DNA from: Campylobacter sp. CCUG 57310
GTDB lineage: Bacteria > Campylobacterota > Campylobacteria > Campylobacterales > Campylobacteraceae
Reading direction: 5' to 3'
DNA: 64,000 nucleotides
NCBI RefSeq assembly: GCF_013201975.1
Contig: NZ_CP053845.1
Location: 1,860,001-1,924,000 of the forward strand
The notes beneath the pieces are model-generated. The model saw only the letters and a program-made list of their open reading frames with translations. It had not been told where the DNA came from and searched no databases. Positions 57,222 through 64,000 of this stretch are shown here, in pieces. Every line of letters starts with the position of its first letter. Position 1 is the stretch's first letter. The translations under genes were made by a program, and so were the position numbers.

Positions 57222-59483
57222 TTATAAACTTCTAGCGATCTTAACCGCTTCGATCATGTTTTTAAGGCTAGGCTTAACCTCTTCCCATTTGCGAGTCTTA
57301 AGTCCGCAGTCGGGGTTTATCCACAGCTGCTCTTTTGGAAGCACTTCAAGTAGCGCCTTGATCTGCTCAACCATCTCGCCAACTTCAGGCACGCGCGGAC
57401 TGTGGATATCATAAACTCCGGGACCAACCTCTTGTTTATAACCGACCTCTTTAAAAATTTTAAGAAGCTCATTGCCACTTCTTGCAGTCTCTATCGATAT
57501 CACGTCAGCATCCATCGCCTCGATCGTCTTGATGATGTCGTTAAATTCAGAATAACACATATGAGTGTGAATTTGAGTTCTAGCATCCGCCGAGCTTACC
57601 GACAATTTGAAACAATCAACGGCAAATTTCTCATACTCGCCTATATTTTCGGCTCTTAGCGGATAGCCCTCTTTAAATGCAGCCTCATCAACCTGAATGA
57701 TCTTAATGCCCGCGTTTTGCAAATCCGAAATTTCATCATAGATACAAAGTGCAAGCTGCTTAGCGATCTGGCTACGAGGCTTATCATCACGCACAAACGA
57801 CCAGTTTAGGATCGTTACAGGTCCTGTTAGCATACCTTTCATTATCTTTTTGGTTTTGCTTTGAGCGTAGCTTATCCACTCGACCGTCATCGGATTTGGC
57901 CTGCTTACATCGCCAAATAAAAGTGGCGGCTTTACGCATCTGCTGCCATAGCTTTGAACCCAACCGTTCTCGCTAAAAGCATAGCCTTTAAGCTGTTCGC
58001 CGAAATACTCAACCATGTCATTCCTCTCGGGTTCGCCGTGAACCAGCACATCAAGCCCGATCTCTTCTTGAAATTTCACGCACTCATCGATATACGCTTT
58101 GATATCGGCTTCATAAACTTCTTTTGTGATAAGTCCTTTTTTATAAGCGTTTCTTACCTGTCTAAGCTCTGATGTTTGAGGAAACGAGCCTATCGTAGTT
58201 GTCGGCAAAATTCCGTAATCCAAAGTCTCTTTTTGCACCTTTATACGCTCGTTATACGGCGTATCGCGCTCAAATTTAGTTAAATTTGCAACGCGGCTTG
58301 CAACCTCTTTTGAGTGAATCAGCTCGGAATTTGCACGAGTAGCTACGGCTTGTTTGTTTTCAGAGTAAATTTTAGCCTCGCACTCGCTTAAATTTTCGCC
58401 GTTTGCAAGCTTGGCGATGATCTTTATCTCATCAAGTTTTTCCACCGCAAAGCTCAGCCAGCTTTTGATTTGAGGATTTAGCTTCTCTTCGTATTTTAGT
58501 GTATAAGGCACATGAAGAAGCGAGCAGCTGGTGCCTATGTAAAAGTCTTTTCCGTTTAACGCAGAGGCGATCTCTTTTACAAATTTGACCTTCTCGTCAA
58601 TGTTGCTTTTCCAGATATTTCTACCGTCAACCACACCGGCAAAAAGCACCTTGTCGCTGTTTGCTATGACGCTAAGCGCGGCTTTGTTTTTATCCGTATG
58701 AACAAAGTCAAGTCCGATACCGTAAATTTTAGTTTTAACCAGCTCATTTACCGCTTTTAAAGCATTTTCAAAATACGTCATAAATATGATTTTAACGTTA
58801 CTTGCCACACCTGCAAACTCATCGTAAATTTTTATAAACCTAGCAAGCTCTTCGTCTTTGTCCGTTACGAAAATCGGCTCGTCAAATTGAACTAAAATTT
58901 CATCGTCAAGCTTTGAAATTTCGGCTATCAGCTTTTTGTATTCATTAGCAAGGCTATCAAAATGCTTAAACGCACAACTTCCGTCGGTCGTCTTTGAAAG
59001 AGCCAAAAACGTTATAGGTCCGATTAAATTTATCTTGCCCTTAACTCCGTTCGCCTTAGCTTCGTTGTATTCGGCGATGATTTTGCTTGAATTCAGGCTA
59101 AATTCACTATCCGAACAAAGCTCAGGCACGATGTAGTGGTAGTTTGTGTTAAACCACTTTGTCATCTCCATAGCAACGCCGCTTTTATTTCCTCTAGCAA
59201 GCGCGAAATACTGCTCCAGTCCGCTTAAATTCGCAAATCTCGGCGGAACGCAACCAAAAGTAATGATATTATCAAGCACCAAATCATAAAATGAAAAGTC
59301 ATTTACGCTGATAGCTGAAATTCCTGCGTTTTTTTGATAATCCCAATGTCTGACTTTAAGCTTTTTTGCGGTATCTTGAAGCGTTGCCTCATCGGTTTTA
59401 CCCGCCCAAAAATTTTCTAAAACCTTTTTTAATTCTCTTTGCTCGCCTATTCTTGCAAAACCTGTTACAAAACTTTTTATCAT
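57222..59483 (-). CDS. metE: Cobalamin-independent methionine synthase
   Basis: 753 residues, family length. Double-barrel: the first half binds folate, the second binds zinc through His and Cys in IHTHMCYSEF (about 640) and Cys726 in NPDCGLKTR. Transfers the methyl group of methyl-tetrahydrofolate triglutamate to homocysteine. First gene of the metE/MetF-like pair. Confidence 0.97.
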   Translation of the reverse strand: MIKSFVTGFARIGEQRELKKVLENFWAGKTDEATLQDTAKKLKVRHWDYQKNAGISAISVNDFSFYDLVLDNIITFGCVPPRFANLSGLEQYFALARGNKSGVAMEMTKWFNTNYHYIVPELCSDSEFSLNSSKIIAEYNEAKANGVKGKINLIGPITFLALSKTTDGSCAFKHFDSLANEYKKLIAEISKLDDEILVQFDEPIFVTDKDEELARFIKIYDEFAGVASNVKIIFMTYFENALKAVNELVKTKIYGIGLDFVHTDKNKAALSVIANSDKVLFAGVVDGRNIWKSNIDEKVKFVKEIASALNGKDFYIGTSCSLLHVPYTLKYEEKLNPQIKSWLSFAVEKLDEIKIIAKLANGENLSECEAKIYSENKQAVATRANSELIHSKEVASRVANLTKFERDTPYNERIKVQKETLDYGILPTTTIGSFPQTSELRQVRNAYKKGLITKEVYEADIKAYIDECVKFQEEIGLDVLVHGEPERNDMVEYFGEQLKGYAFSENGWVQSYGSRCVKPPLLFGDVSRPNPMTVEWISYAQSKTKKIMKGMLTGPVTILNWSFVRDDKPRSQIAKQLALCIYDEISDLQNAGIKIIQVDEAAFKEGYPLRAENIGEYEKFAVDCFKLSVSSADARTQIHTHMCYSEFNDIIKTIEAMDADVISIETARSGNELLKIFKEVGYKQEVGPGVYDIHSPRVPEVGEMVEQIKALLEVLPKEQLWINPDCGLKTRKWEEVKPSLKNMIEAVKIARSL

Positions 59484-59602
59484 AATTTTTCCTTCTAAAA
59501 TCTAAATTTCAATGTGAAAATTTATAGCTCAAATTTAAGTTATAAAAAACAATGGCCAATGGTTAAAATAAATGTTAAATGTGTGATTTTAGAGGCACAT
59601 GG

Positions 59603-59622
59603 GCGGATGACATCCGCTTTTT
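59603..59622 (+). terminator. Orphan intrinsic terminator, possible small-RNA end
   Basis: GCGGAT-GAC-ATCCGC then five T. No plus-strand gene lies upstream for over 3 kb, because metE and the MetF-like gene are on the minus strand; so it must end a transcript that begins in this gap or inside metE antisense. Confidence 0.55.
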
Positions 59623-59968
59623 CTGAGTGAGAAGTGAAATTTGTAGTATTCGTTGCCGTAAATTTTAGCGGCAAATTTCAAAAATTGAGAAGCTCTATTT
59701 CTAAAAACGCAGTTGCAATGCAACGGACATCCGCTTAAAAACGTATTAATTCGTATAATTAAAAAAGTGTAATTATTTAAAAAACTCTTCGCAGCTTTGA
59801 TTTGATCTTTTAATCTAAGCCCGAATTTAAGAAGCCTTAAGCATGGGACATGACATTTTGTAGTCCTTTAAAGTGAATTTGAAGTGGCATTATAAAGATA
59901 TTTTTATAAAAAATCAAGAGCAAAAGTTGCAAAACAGATAAATTTAAATTTTTTAAAGAAATTTTGGG

Positions 59969-59996
59969 TATAATCTCGCTCTTACCTAAGCGTAAG
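59969..59996 (+). promoter_or_regulatory. rpmI-rplT promoter and short leader hairpin
   Basis: -10 TATAAT (59969-59974) preceded by GGG; the leader contains CTTAC / GTAAG (59981-59996), a five-base stem with a six-base loop near the transcript start. Confidence 0.5.
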
Positions 59997-60019
59997 AAAA
60001 ATTTTAAAAGGATTTAGTA

Positions 60020-60211
60020 ATGCCAAAGATGAAATCTGTTCGCGGCGCTGCTAAGCGTTTTAAAGTGGGTAAAAACAAGATTAAAAGAGGCTCAGCATTT
60101 AGAAGCCACATTTTAACCAAAAAATCTCGCAACAGAAAAAGAGATTTAAGAAGCCCTCAATACGTTGATAGCACAAATGTCGCAAGCGTTAAATCAATGC
60201 TTTGCATGTAA
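60020..60211 (+). CDS. rpmI: 50S ribosomal protein L35
   Basis: 63 residues, very basic: [16 protein letters not shown], central H-I-L-T-K-K and K-R-D-L-R. Ribosome site AAAAGGATT. First of the rpmI-rplT pair. Confidence 0.97.
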   Translation: MPKMKSVRGAAKRFKVGKNKIKRGSAFRSHILTKKSRNRKRDLRSPQYVDSTNVASVKSMLCM

Positions 60212-60242
60212 TTTAAGTTTTTGACACAAGGTCATTCAAACT

Positions 60243-60276
60243 CCCCCGATTTTAGGGGCAAGATTCGCTCGGCGAA
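60243..60276 (+). promoter_or_regulatory. Two small hairpins between rpmI and rplT
   Basis: CCCC / GGGG (60244-60258) with a seven-base loop and TTCGC / GCGAA (60264-60276) with a three-base loop, just before the rplT ribosome site. They could take part in L20 autoregulation, which in other bacteria uses RNA structures near this operon. Confidence 0.35.
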
Positions 60277-60300
60277 CGCCAATTTGTAAAAAGGATAAAT

Positions 60301-60657
60301 ATGGCAAGAGTAAAAACAGGCGTAGTTAGAAGAAGACGCCATAAAAAGGTATTAAAGCTAGCTCGTGGCTTTTACAGCGGAAGACGCAAACACTTTAGAA
60401 AAGCTAAAGAGCAGTTAGAAAGAAGTTTAGTTTACGCTTATAGAGACAGACGCGCTAAGAAACGCGATTTCCGCCGTCTTTGGATAGTTAGAATCAACGC
60501 TGCTTGCAGACTAAACGATATCAGCTATTCACGCTTCATCAACGGTCTTAAAAAGGCTAACATACAATTAGATAGAAAAATTTTAGCCGATATGGCTATG
60601 AATGACCCAAAAGCTTTTGCACAGATTGCTTCTCAAGTAAAGGCTGTTTTAAAATAA
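60301..60657 (+). CDS. rplT: 50S ribosomal protein L20
   Basis: 118 residues, basic. [16 protein letters not shown], then [17 protein letters not shown] and [10 protein letters not shown] as in all L20. Binds 23S rRNA early in assembly and represses its own operon in other bacteria. Strong terminator downstream. Confidence 0.97.
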   Translation: MARVKTGVVRRRRHKKVLKLARGFYSGRRKHFRKAKEQLERSLVYAYRDRRAKKRDFRRLWIVRINAACRLNDISYSRFINGLKKANIQLDRKILADMAMNDPKAFAQIASQVKAVLK

Positions 60658-60662
60658 TTTCA

Positions 60663-60694
60663 AATTTCTCGCTCAAAAGAGCGAGAAATTCTTT
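60663..60694 (+). terminator. Intrinsic terminator after rplT
   Basis: AATTTCTCGCTC / GAGCGAGAAATT, a perfect 12-base stem with an AAAA loop, then CTTT. Confidence 0.9.
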
Positions 60695-60891
60695 CAATTT
60701 CAAAGCTGCACAATCATAATTTAATATTTATAAGCAGTTATCAAAATATAAATTTTCTGTTCCTTAGGTGTAAAATTACAGGCACTCTGCTTATATAATT
60801 ACAGCAAAGCAAATTTCGTCACTATCGTTGTTTTAAAATGATAAATTAAAGATTTAAACATGAGCAAGTTTTATTTATCCACTATGCGAAT

Positions 60892-61602
60892 TCAATAATC
60901 ATACTTCGTTAAATCAAGCTGATTTATAAGCGTCTTTAGCATCTTTACATACTCTTCGCCAAGCTCTGAGTAGTTTTGCATAGTTTCAGCCGCACTAAGT
61001 CCGCTAAAAAGCCTGCCACTTCTTGCAAATTCCGCACGGGACAACCTAAAATTTTCATATGCAACGTTTGAGTTCAAATTTAGCGCATACATCTGGACAG
61101 ACTCTTGCAAACTACTAAAAATTCTAATCTTGTGTCGCTTTCCGCGCGCCCTATCAAGCGGCACAAGTCCTACTTCTCCCCAAGTATAATGCCCAAAGAT
61201 ATTGTTTGCCTCTTTTGTAAATCTACTCTCGCCCCAACCGCTCTCGATAGCGGCTTGAGCTATGGCCAGCGAAACGGGAATTTCTCTTATCCGCACCAGA
61301 TATTCATTAACATTAAAAATATGCTTTATATTATGCTCGCTTGCGATTTTAGCTAGCTGTATATAACTATCCTCATCAAGCTCACGCAGACCCTGCCTCC
61401 AAGCTTGAACAACAAAAGCTACGCAAAATTCGCGCTTTGAAGCTATAACACTATTTACATTTACGATAATTGGCCCAATTTCAGCTATAAAAGCTTCCTT
61501 TTTCGCTTTGCCTTTTAGAGTATAGTATTCATCGCTAAAGCCGGCATTTAAGCTAGTTACGACAAGCAAAACAAGCCAAATTTTACTCCATAAAATTCGC
61601 AT
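60892..61602 (-). CDS. Bax-like glucosaminidase (GH73-type peptidoglycan hydrolase)
   Basis: 236 residues from ATG 61602 (an in-frame TTG precedes it). N-terminal signal peptide (LWSKIWLVLLVVTSLNA). The catalytic region AQAAIESGWGESRFTKEANN with the key Glu, then IFGHYTWGE and Y-A-L-N-L-N matches the Bax/glucosaminidase fold. Periplasmic muralytic or scaffold role. It overlaps dapF by 20 bases. Confidence 0.88.
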   Translation of the reverse strand: MRILWSKIWLVLLVVTSLNAGFSDEYYTLKGKAKKEAFIAEIGPIIVNVNSVIASKREFCVAFVVQAWRQGLRELDEDSYIQLAKIASEHNIKHIFNVNEYLVRIREIPVSLAIAQAAIESGWGESRFTKEANNIFGHYTWGEVGLVPLDRARGKRHKIRIFSSLQESVQMYALNLNSNVAYENFRLSRAEFARSGRLFSGLSAAETMQNYSELGEEYVKMLKTLINQLDLTKYDY

Positions 61603-62326
61603 CAAAGCAGTGTCTTACCTTGCCCTTAAAAAATATCTTTTCATCTTTAAGCCTCAAACCAAGCTCTTCGCCACTTTTTGGAAAGACGCAAATTTGCTCT
61701 TTTAAGCCTAAATTTTTAACTCCTGCGTAAAAGCACGCCGCCATTCCCGTCCCACAAGCGTTTGTTTCAGCCTCTACTCCGCGCTCGTAGGTTCTAACAA
61801 ACAAATTTTCGCCTTCAATTTTGGCGAAATTTACGTTTGCATTATGATCTTGACGCATTTGACGAGCCAAATCCCGATCGAAGTCATTTAAATTCTCACA
61901 AAAACTAACAAGATGAGGAACGCCCGTATCGTAAAAATACCACTCTCGCCCCAACTTACTGAATTTATCGGCTATCTTAAGAGGTTTTGTTAGTTCAACT
62001 TCTACTATATCGCCGTTTACGCTACCGCTAACGCTTCCTGCGCCCGTAGATAGAGTTATCTCTTCTGTGTTAGTTAGTTTGTTAGTAACGGCATACAAAA
62101 GCGCTGCTCTTGAGCCATTGCCGCACATCGCCGCGTAGCTTCCGTCACTGTTATAAAATTCCCATTTTACGCCGTTTTCAAAAGGAAGTAAAACGATAAG
62201 CCCATCAGCCCCCACGCCGTTAAATCTATCGCATAAAATTCTAGCTAACTCGCTTCGATCTTCGCTAACAAAAGTGTGAAATATCACAAAATCATTTCCG
62301 CTTGCGTTATACTTCGATACTCTCAT
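61583..62326 (-). CDS. dapF: Diaminopimelate epimerase
   Basis: 247 residues. Catalytic cysteines Cys68 in AAMCGNGSR and Cys191 in TNACGTGMAA; substrate motif YNASGNDFV at the N-terminus. Makes meso-diaminopimelate for peptidoglycan and lysine. Overlaps coaE by 20 bases upstream. Confidence 0.96.
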   Translation of the reverse strand: MRVSKYNASGNDFVIFHTFVSEDRSELARILCDRFNGVGADGLIVLLPFENGVKWEFYNSDGSYAAMCGNGSRAALLYAVTNKLTNTEEITLSTGAGSVSGSVNGDIVEVELTKPLKIADKFSKLGREWYFYDTGVPHLVSFCENLNDFDRDLARQMRQDHNANVNFAKIEGENLFVRTYERGVEAETNACGTGMAACFYAGVKNLGLKEQICVFPKSGEELGLRLKDEKIFFKGKVRHCFDANFME

Positions 62327-62915
62327 ACATGCCTTTCAAATTTCTTAAAAACCCATCAACTTGGGCTTGCAAATCCTTTAAATTTCCGCTATTGTCTATA
62401 ACAAAATCAGCCATTTCACGCTTTTTTTCTATATCCATTTGAAGCTCTATTCGATTTTTAGCCTCCTCATAGCTTAAGCCGTTTCGCTTCACAATGCGAT
62501 CTATTAAAGTTTTTGCAGGAGCGTAAACAACTACTACATAATTAAATTTCGCCTTGCCAAGACCCTCGAAATAAAGCGGAATATCTACAAAATAAGGCAA
62601 ATTTTTACTCTCAAGCTTGTTGCAAAGCTCATAAATTTTCGCATCTATTCTTGGATGAAGTAAATTTTCAAGCCATTTAAGCGCACTCTTATCATTAAAT
62701 ACGATTGCGCCAAGCTTTTTTCTATCAATTTTGTCAAAGGACAAAATTTCCTCGCCAAATTTTCTTACAACCTCATCCTTGCAAGCTTCAAGCTCCTCAT
62801 GAGAAATTTCATCTGCGTCAATCACTTCAAAACCATACATCTTAAGCAGGTTTAAAAATGTGCTTTTGCCGCTTCCTATCGTGCCCGTAACCACGAAAGC
62901 ATGGTTAAATTTCAT
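62307..62915 (-). CDS. coaE: Dephospho-CoA kinase
   Basis: 202 residues from ATG 62915. P-loop GTIGSGKS (11-18), VIDADEISHE, and the FVVDI-like FVDIPLYFE stretch. Final step of coenzyme A synthesis. First of the coaE-dapF-bax overlap group, divergent from purM. Confidence 0.95.
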   Translation of the reverse strand: MKFNHAFVVTGTIGSGKSTFLNLLKMYGFEVIDADEISHEELEACKDEVVRKFGEEILSFDKIDRKKLGAIVFNDKSALKWLENLLHPRIDAKIYELCNKLESKNLPYFVDIPLYFEGLGKAKFNYVVVVYAPAKTLIDRIVKRNGLSYEEAKNRIELQMDIEKKREMADFVIDNSGNLKDLQAQVDGFLRNLKGMYESIEV

Positions 62916-62991
62916 CAAATTTCGCCTTTGATTTTTAATTCGATTTTAGCAAGTTTTAGCTAAAATTAGGCAAATTTCAAAAAGGGATAAA

Positions 62992-63975
62992 ATGATAAGC
63001 TATAAAGACGCAGGAGTTGATATTGACGCCGGAAACAGCTTCGTAGAAAAGATCAAGCCATATGTAAAATCAACTTTTACGCCGCTAGTTTTAGGCGGTA
63101 TCGGGTCGTTTTCAGGAGCTATAAAACTGCCAAGCGGATACAAAAATCCCGCCATATTAGGAGCTACGGACGGAGTTGGCACAAAACTAAGGCTTGCGAT
63201 TGATGCGGATAAATTTGACACAGTCGGGCAAGACTTGGTTGCAATGTGCGTGAACGACCTGATTTGCAACTTCGCCACGCCGCTTTTTTTCTTAGACTAC
63301 TACGCAACGGCAAAACTTGACATAAATAGCGCGGCGCAAGTAGTAAAAGGGATCGCCGAGGGTTGTAAACTAGCTCAGTGCGCACTCATAGGCGGAGAAA
63401 CTGCAGAGATGCCTTCGATGTATGAGGGCAAGGACTTTGACTTAGCGGGCTTTGCGGTAGGAATGGCGGAGATAGACGAGATCGATAGAAGTAAATTTGT
63501 CCATGAAGGAGACGTCATAATCGCACTTCCTAGCAGCGGTCTTCACTCTAACGGCTTTTCGTTAGCAAGGAGGGTTGTTAGTGAGTTAGGGCTTAAATTT
63601 GACGATAAAATCGGCGATAAAACACTTATAGATACGCTTTTAGAGCCTACTAGAATTTATATAAAAGAATTTTTAAGTCTAAAAGATAAAATAAACGCCC
63701 TAGCACACATAACAGGCGGTGGCTTAGTCGAAAACTTGCCTCGCGTTTTCCCTGACGGACTTGGCGCAAAGATAGAAAAATCAGCTATCAAAACGCCTGA
63801 AATTTTTAAAATCATCGCTCAAAAAGTAGAGCCGTCCGAGATGATGAGAACCTTTAATATGGGCGTAGGTATGGTATTTATAGTTAGCAAAGACAAAGTT
63901 GACAGTGTGCTGACAGACTCTGACGGCTACATAATCGGAGAAATCATTAAAGGTAAAGGTATAGGGCTAGTATAA
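62992..63975 (+). CDS. purM: Phosphoribosylformylglycinamidine cyclo-ligase (AIR synthetase)
   Basis: 327 residues. N-terminal SYKDAGVDIDAGN, GATDGVGTKL (58-67), then GGETAEMPSMY and THITGGGL-like AHITGGGLVENLPR. Closes the imidazole ring in purine synthesis. Ribosome site AAAGGGAT. An AAAAAGGAG site after its stop (near 63988) shows another gene begins beyond the window edge. Confidence 0.97.
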   Translation: MISYKDAGVDIDAGNSFVEKIKPYVKSTFTPLVLGGIGSFSGAIKLPSGYKNPAILGATDGVGTKLRLAIDADKFDTVGQDLVAMCVNDLICNFATPLFFLDYYATAKLDINSAAQVVKGIAEGCKLAQCALIGGETAEMPSMYEGKDFDLAGFAVGMAEIDEIDRSKFVHEGDVIIALPSSGLHSNGFSLARRVVSELGLKFDDKIGDKTLIDTLLEPTRIYIKEFLSLKDKINALAHITGGGLVENLPRVFPDGLGAKIEKSAIKTPEIFKIIAQKVEPSEMMRTFNMGVGMVFIVSKDKVDSVLTDSDGYIIGEIIKGKGIGLV

Positions 63976-64000
63976 AAAATTTGCAAAAAGGAGTTTAAAT

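Larger units (their letters stand above)
59484..60019. other. 536-bp gap between metE and rpmI
   Basis: Holds the metE promoter (left), an orphan plus-strand terminator (59603-59622), an 11-base direct repeat (GACATCCGCTT at 59609 and 59726), a 13-base palindrome GTTGCA-A-TGCAAC (59712-59724) and the rpmI promoter (right). No protein gene is seen. Confidence 0.55.

Noticed and set aside
59484-59600. SAM riboswitch upstream of metE
   Set aside because: No set of paired helices or known SAM-riboswitch core could be recognised in the metE leader.

Overview
The window reads as one contiguous, AT-rich bacterial chromosome segment from an epsilonproteobacterium (Campylobacterota). The best fit is the genus Campylobacter, and not the C. 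jejuni/coli type. This is inferred from gene content and order: tig-clpP divergent from folE-fliI, a nifS-nifU pair as the only Fe-S assembly genes seen, a Tat-dependent periplasmic MfrABE-type fumarate reductase, HemJ, and thrS-infC separated from rpmI-rplT. The AAATTT word is also extremely common. The species cannot be settled from the sequence alone. No prophage, insertion sequence or CRISPR array is visible. There is one tRNA (Val, anticodon GAC).

Layout. 1-3.6 kb: clpP (cut by the window edge), tig, folE, fliI. 3.6-7.3 kb: an unknown membrane protein, then nifS and nifU. 7.6-8.8 kb: a molybdate-binding Mop protein and a YceI protein. 8.9-14.8 kb: a minus-strand iron-type uptake cluster (TonB-dependent receptor, binding protein, permease, ATPase, methyltransferase), in which the receptor gene is broken by two homopolymer frameshifts. 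15-20.6 kb: an unusual operon (TiaS-like protein, Cys-rich 70-residue protein, small membrane protein), a diheme cytochrome translationally coupled to a membrane c-di-GMP protein, and a second methyltransferase. 20.7-25.4 kb: a thioesterase and a zinc locus (Zur-like regulator divergent from znuA, a DUF1007-NicO protein, znuC, znuB). 25.5-35.3 kb: housekeeping and small membrane genes (EamA transporter, DUF4197, mntP, pirin, xth, dgkA, prfA, rpsT, glmM, lspA, a TM2-SHOCT protein, hemJ). 35.5-38.4 kb: an accessory operon of a DUF4299-like protein, a WG-repeat protein and a WG-TonB fusion. 38.5-42.2 kb: proC, proA, proB. 42.4-45.4 kb: a second FecBCD-type ABC importer. 45.4-51.8 kb: a DUF523 protein, an orphan Tat flavoprotein reductase, tRNA-Val and mfrABE. 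52.5-64 kb: thrS-infC, an ICMT-family protein, a second pirin, a MetF-like protein with metE, rpmI-rplT, and bax-dapF-coaE divergent from purM.

Metabolic picture: anaerobic respiration in the periplasm (MfrABE, Tat flavoprotein, diheme cytochrome), heavy metal-ion traffic (two iron-type ABC systems, Znu, NicO, MntP, Mop) and ordinary biosynthesis. The points most worth a second look are a thrS leader hairpin whose seven-base loop carries a threonine anticodon (UGU), the TiaS-like operon, the cytochrome/c-di-GMP pair, the WG-TonB operon, a candidate Zur operator, and an orphan terminator between metE and rpmI.
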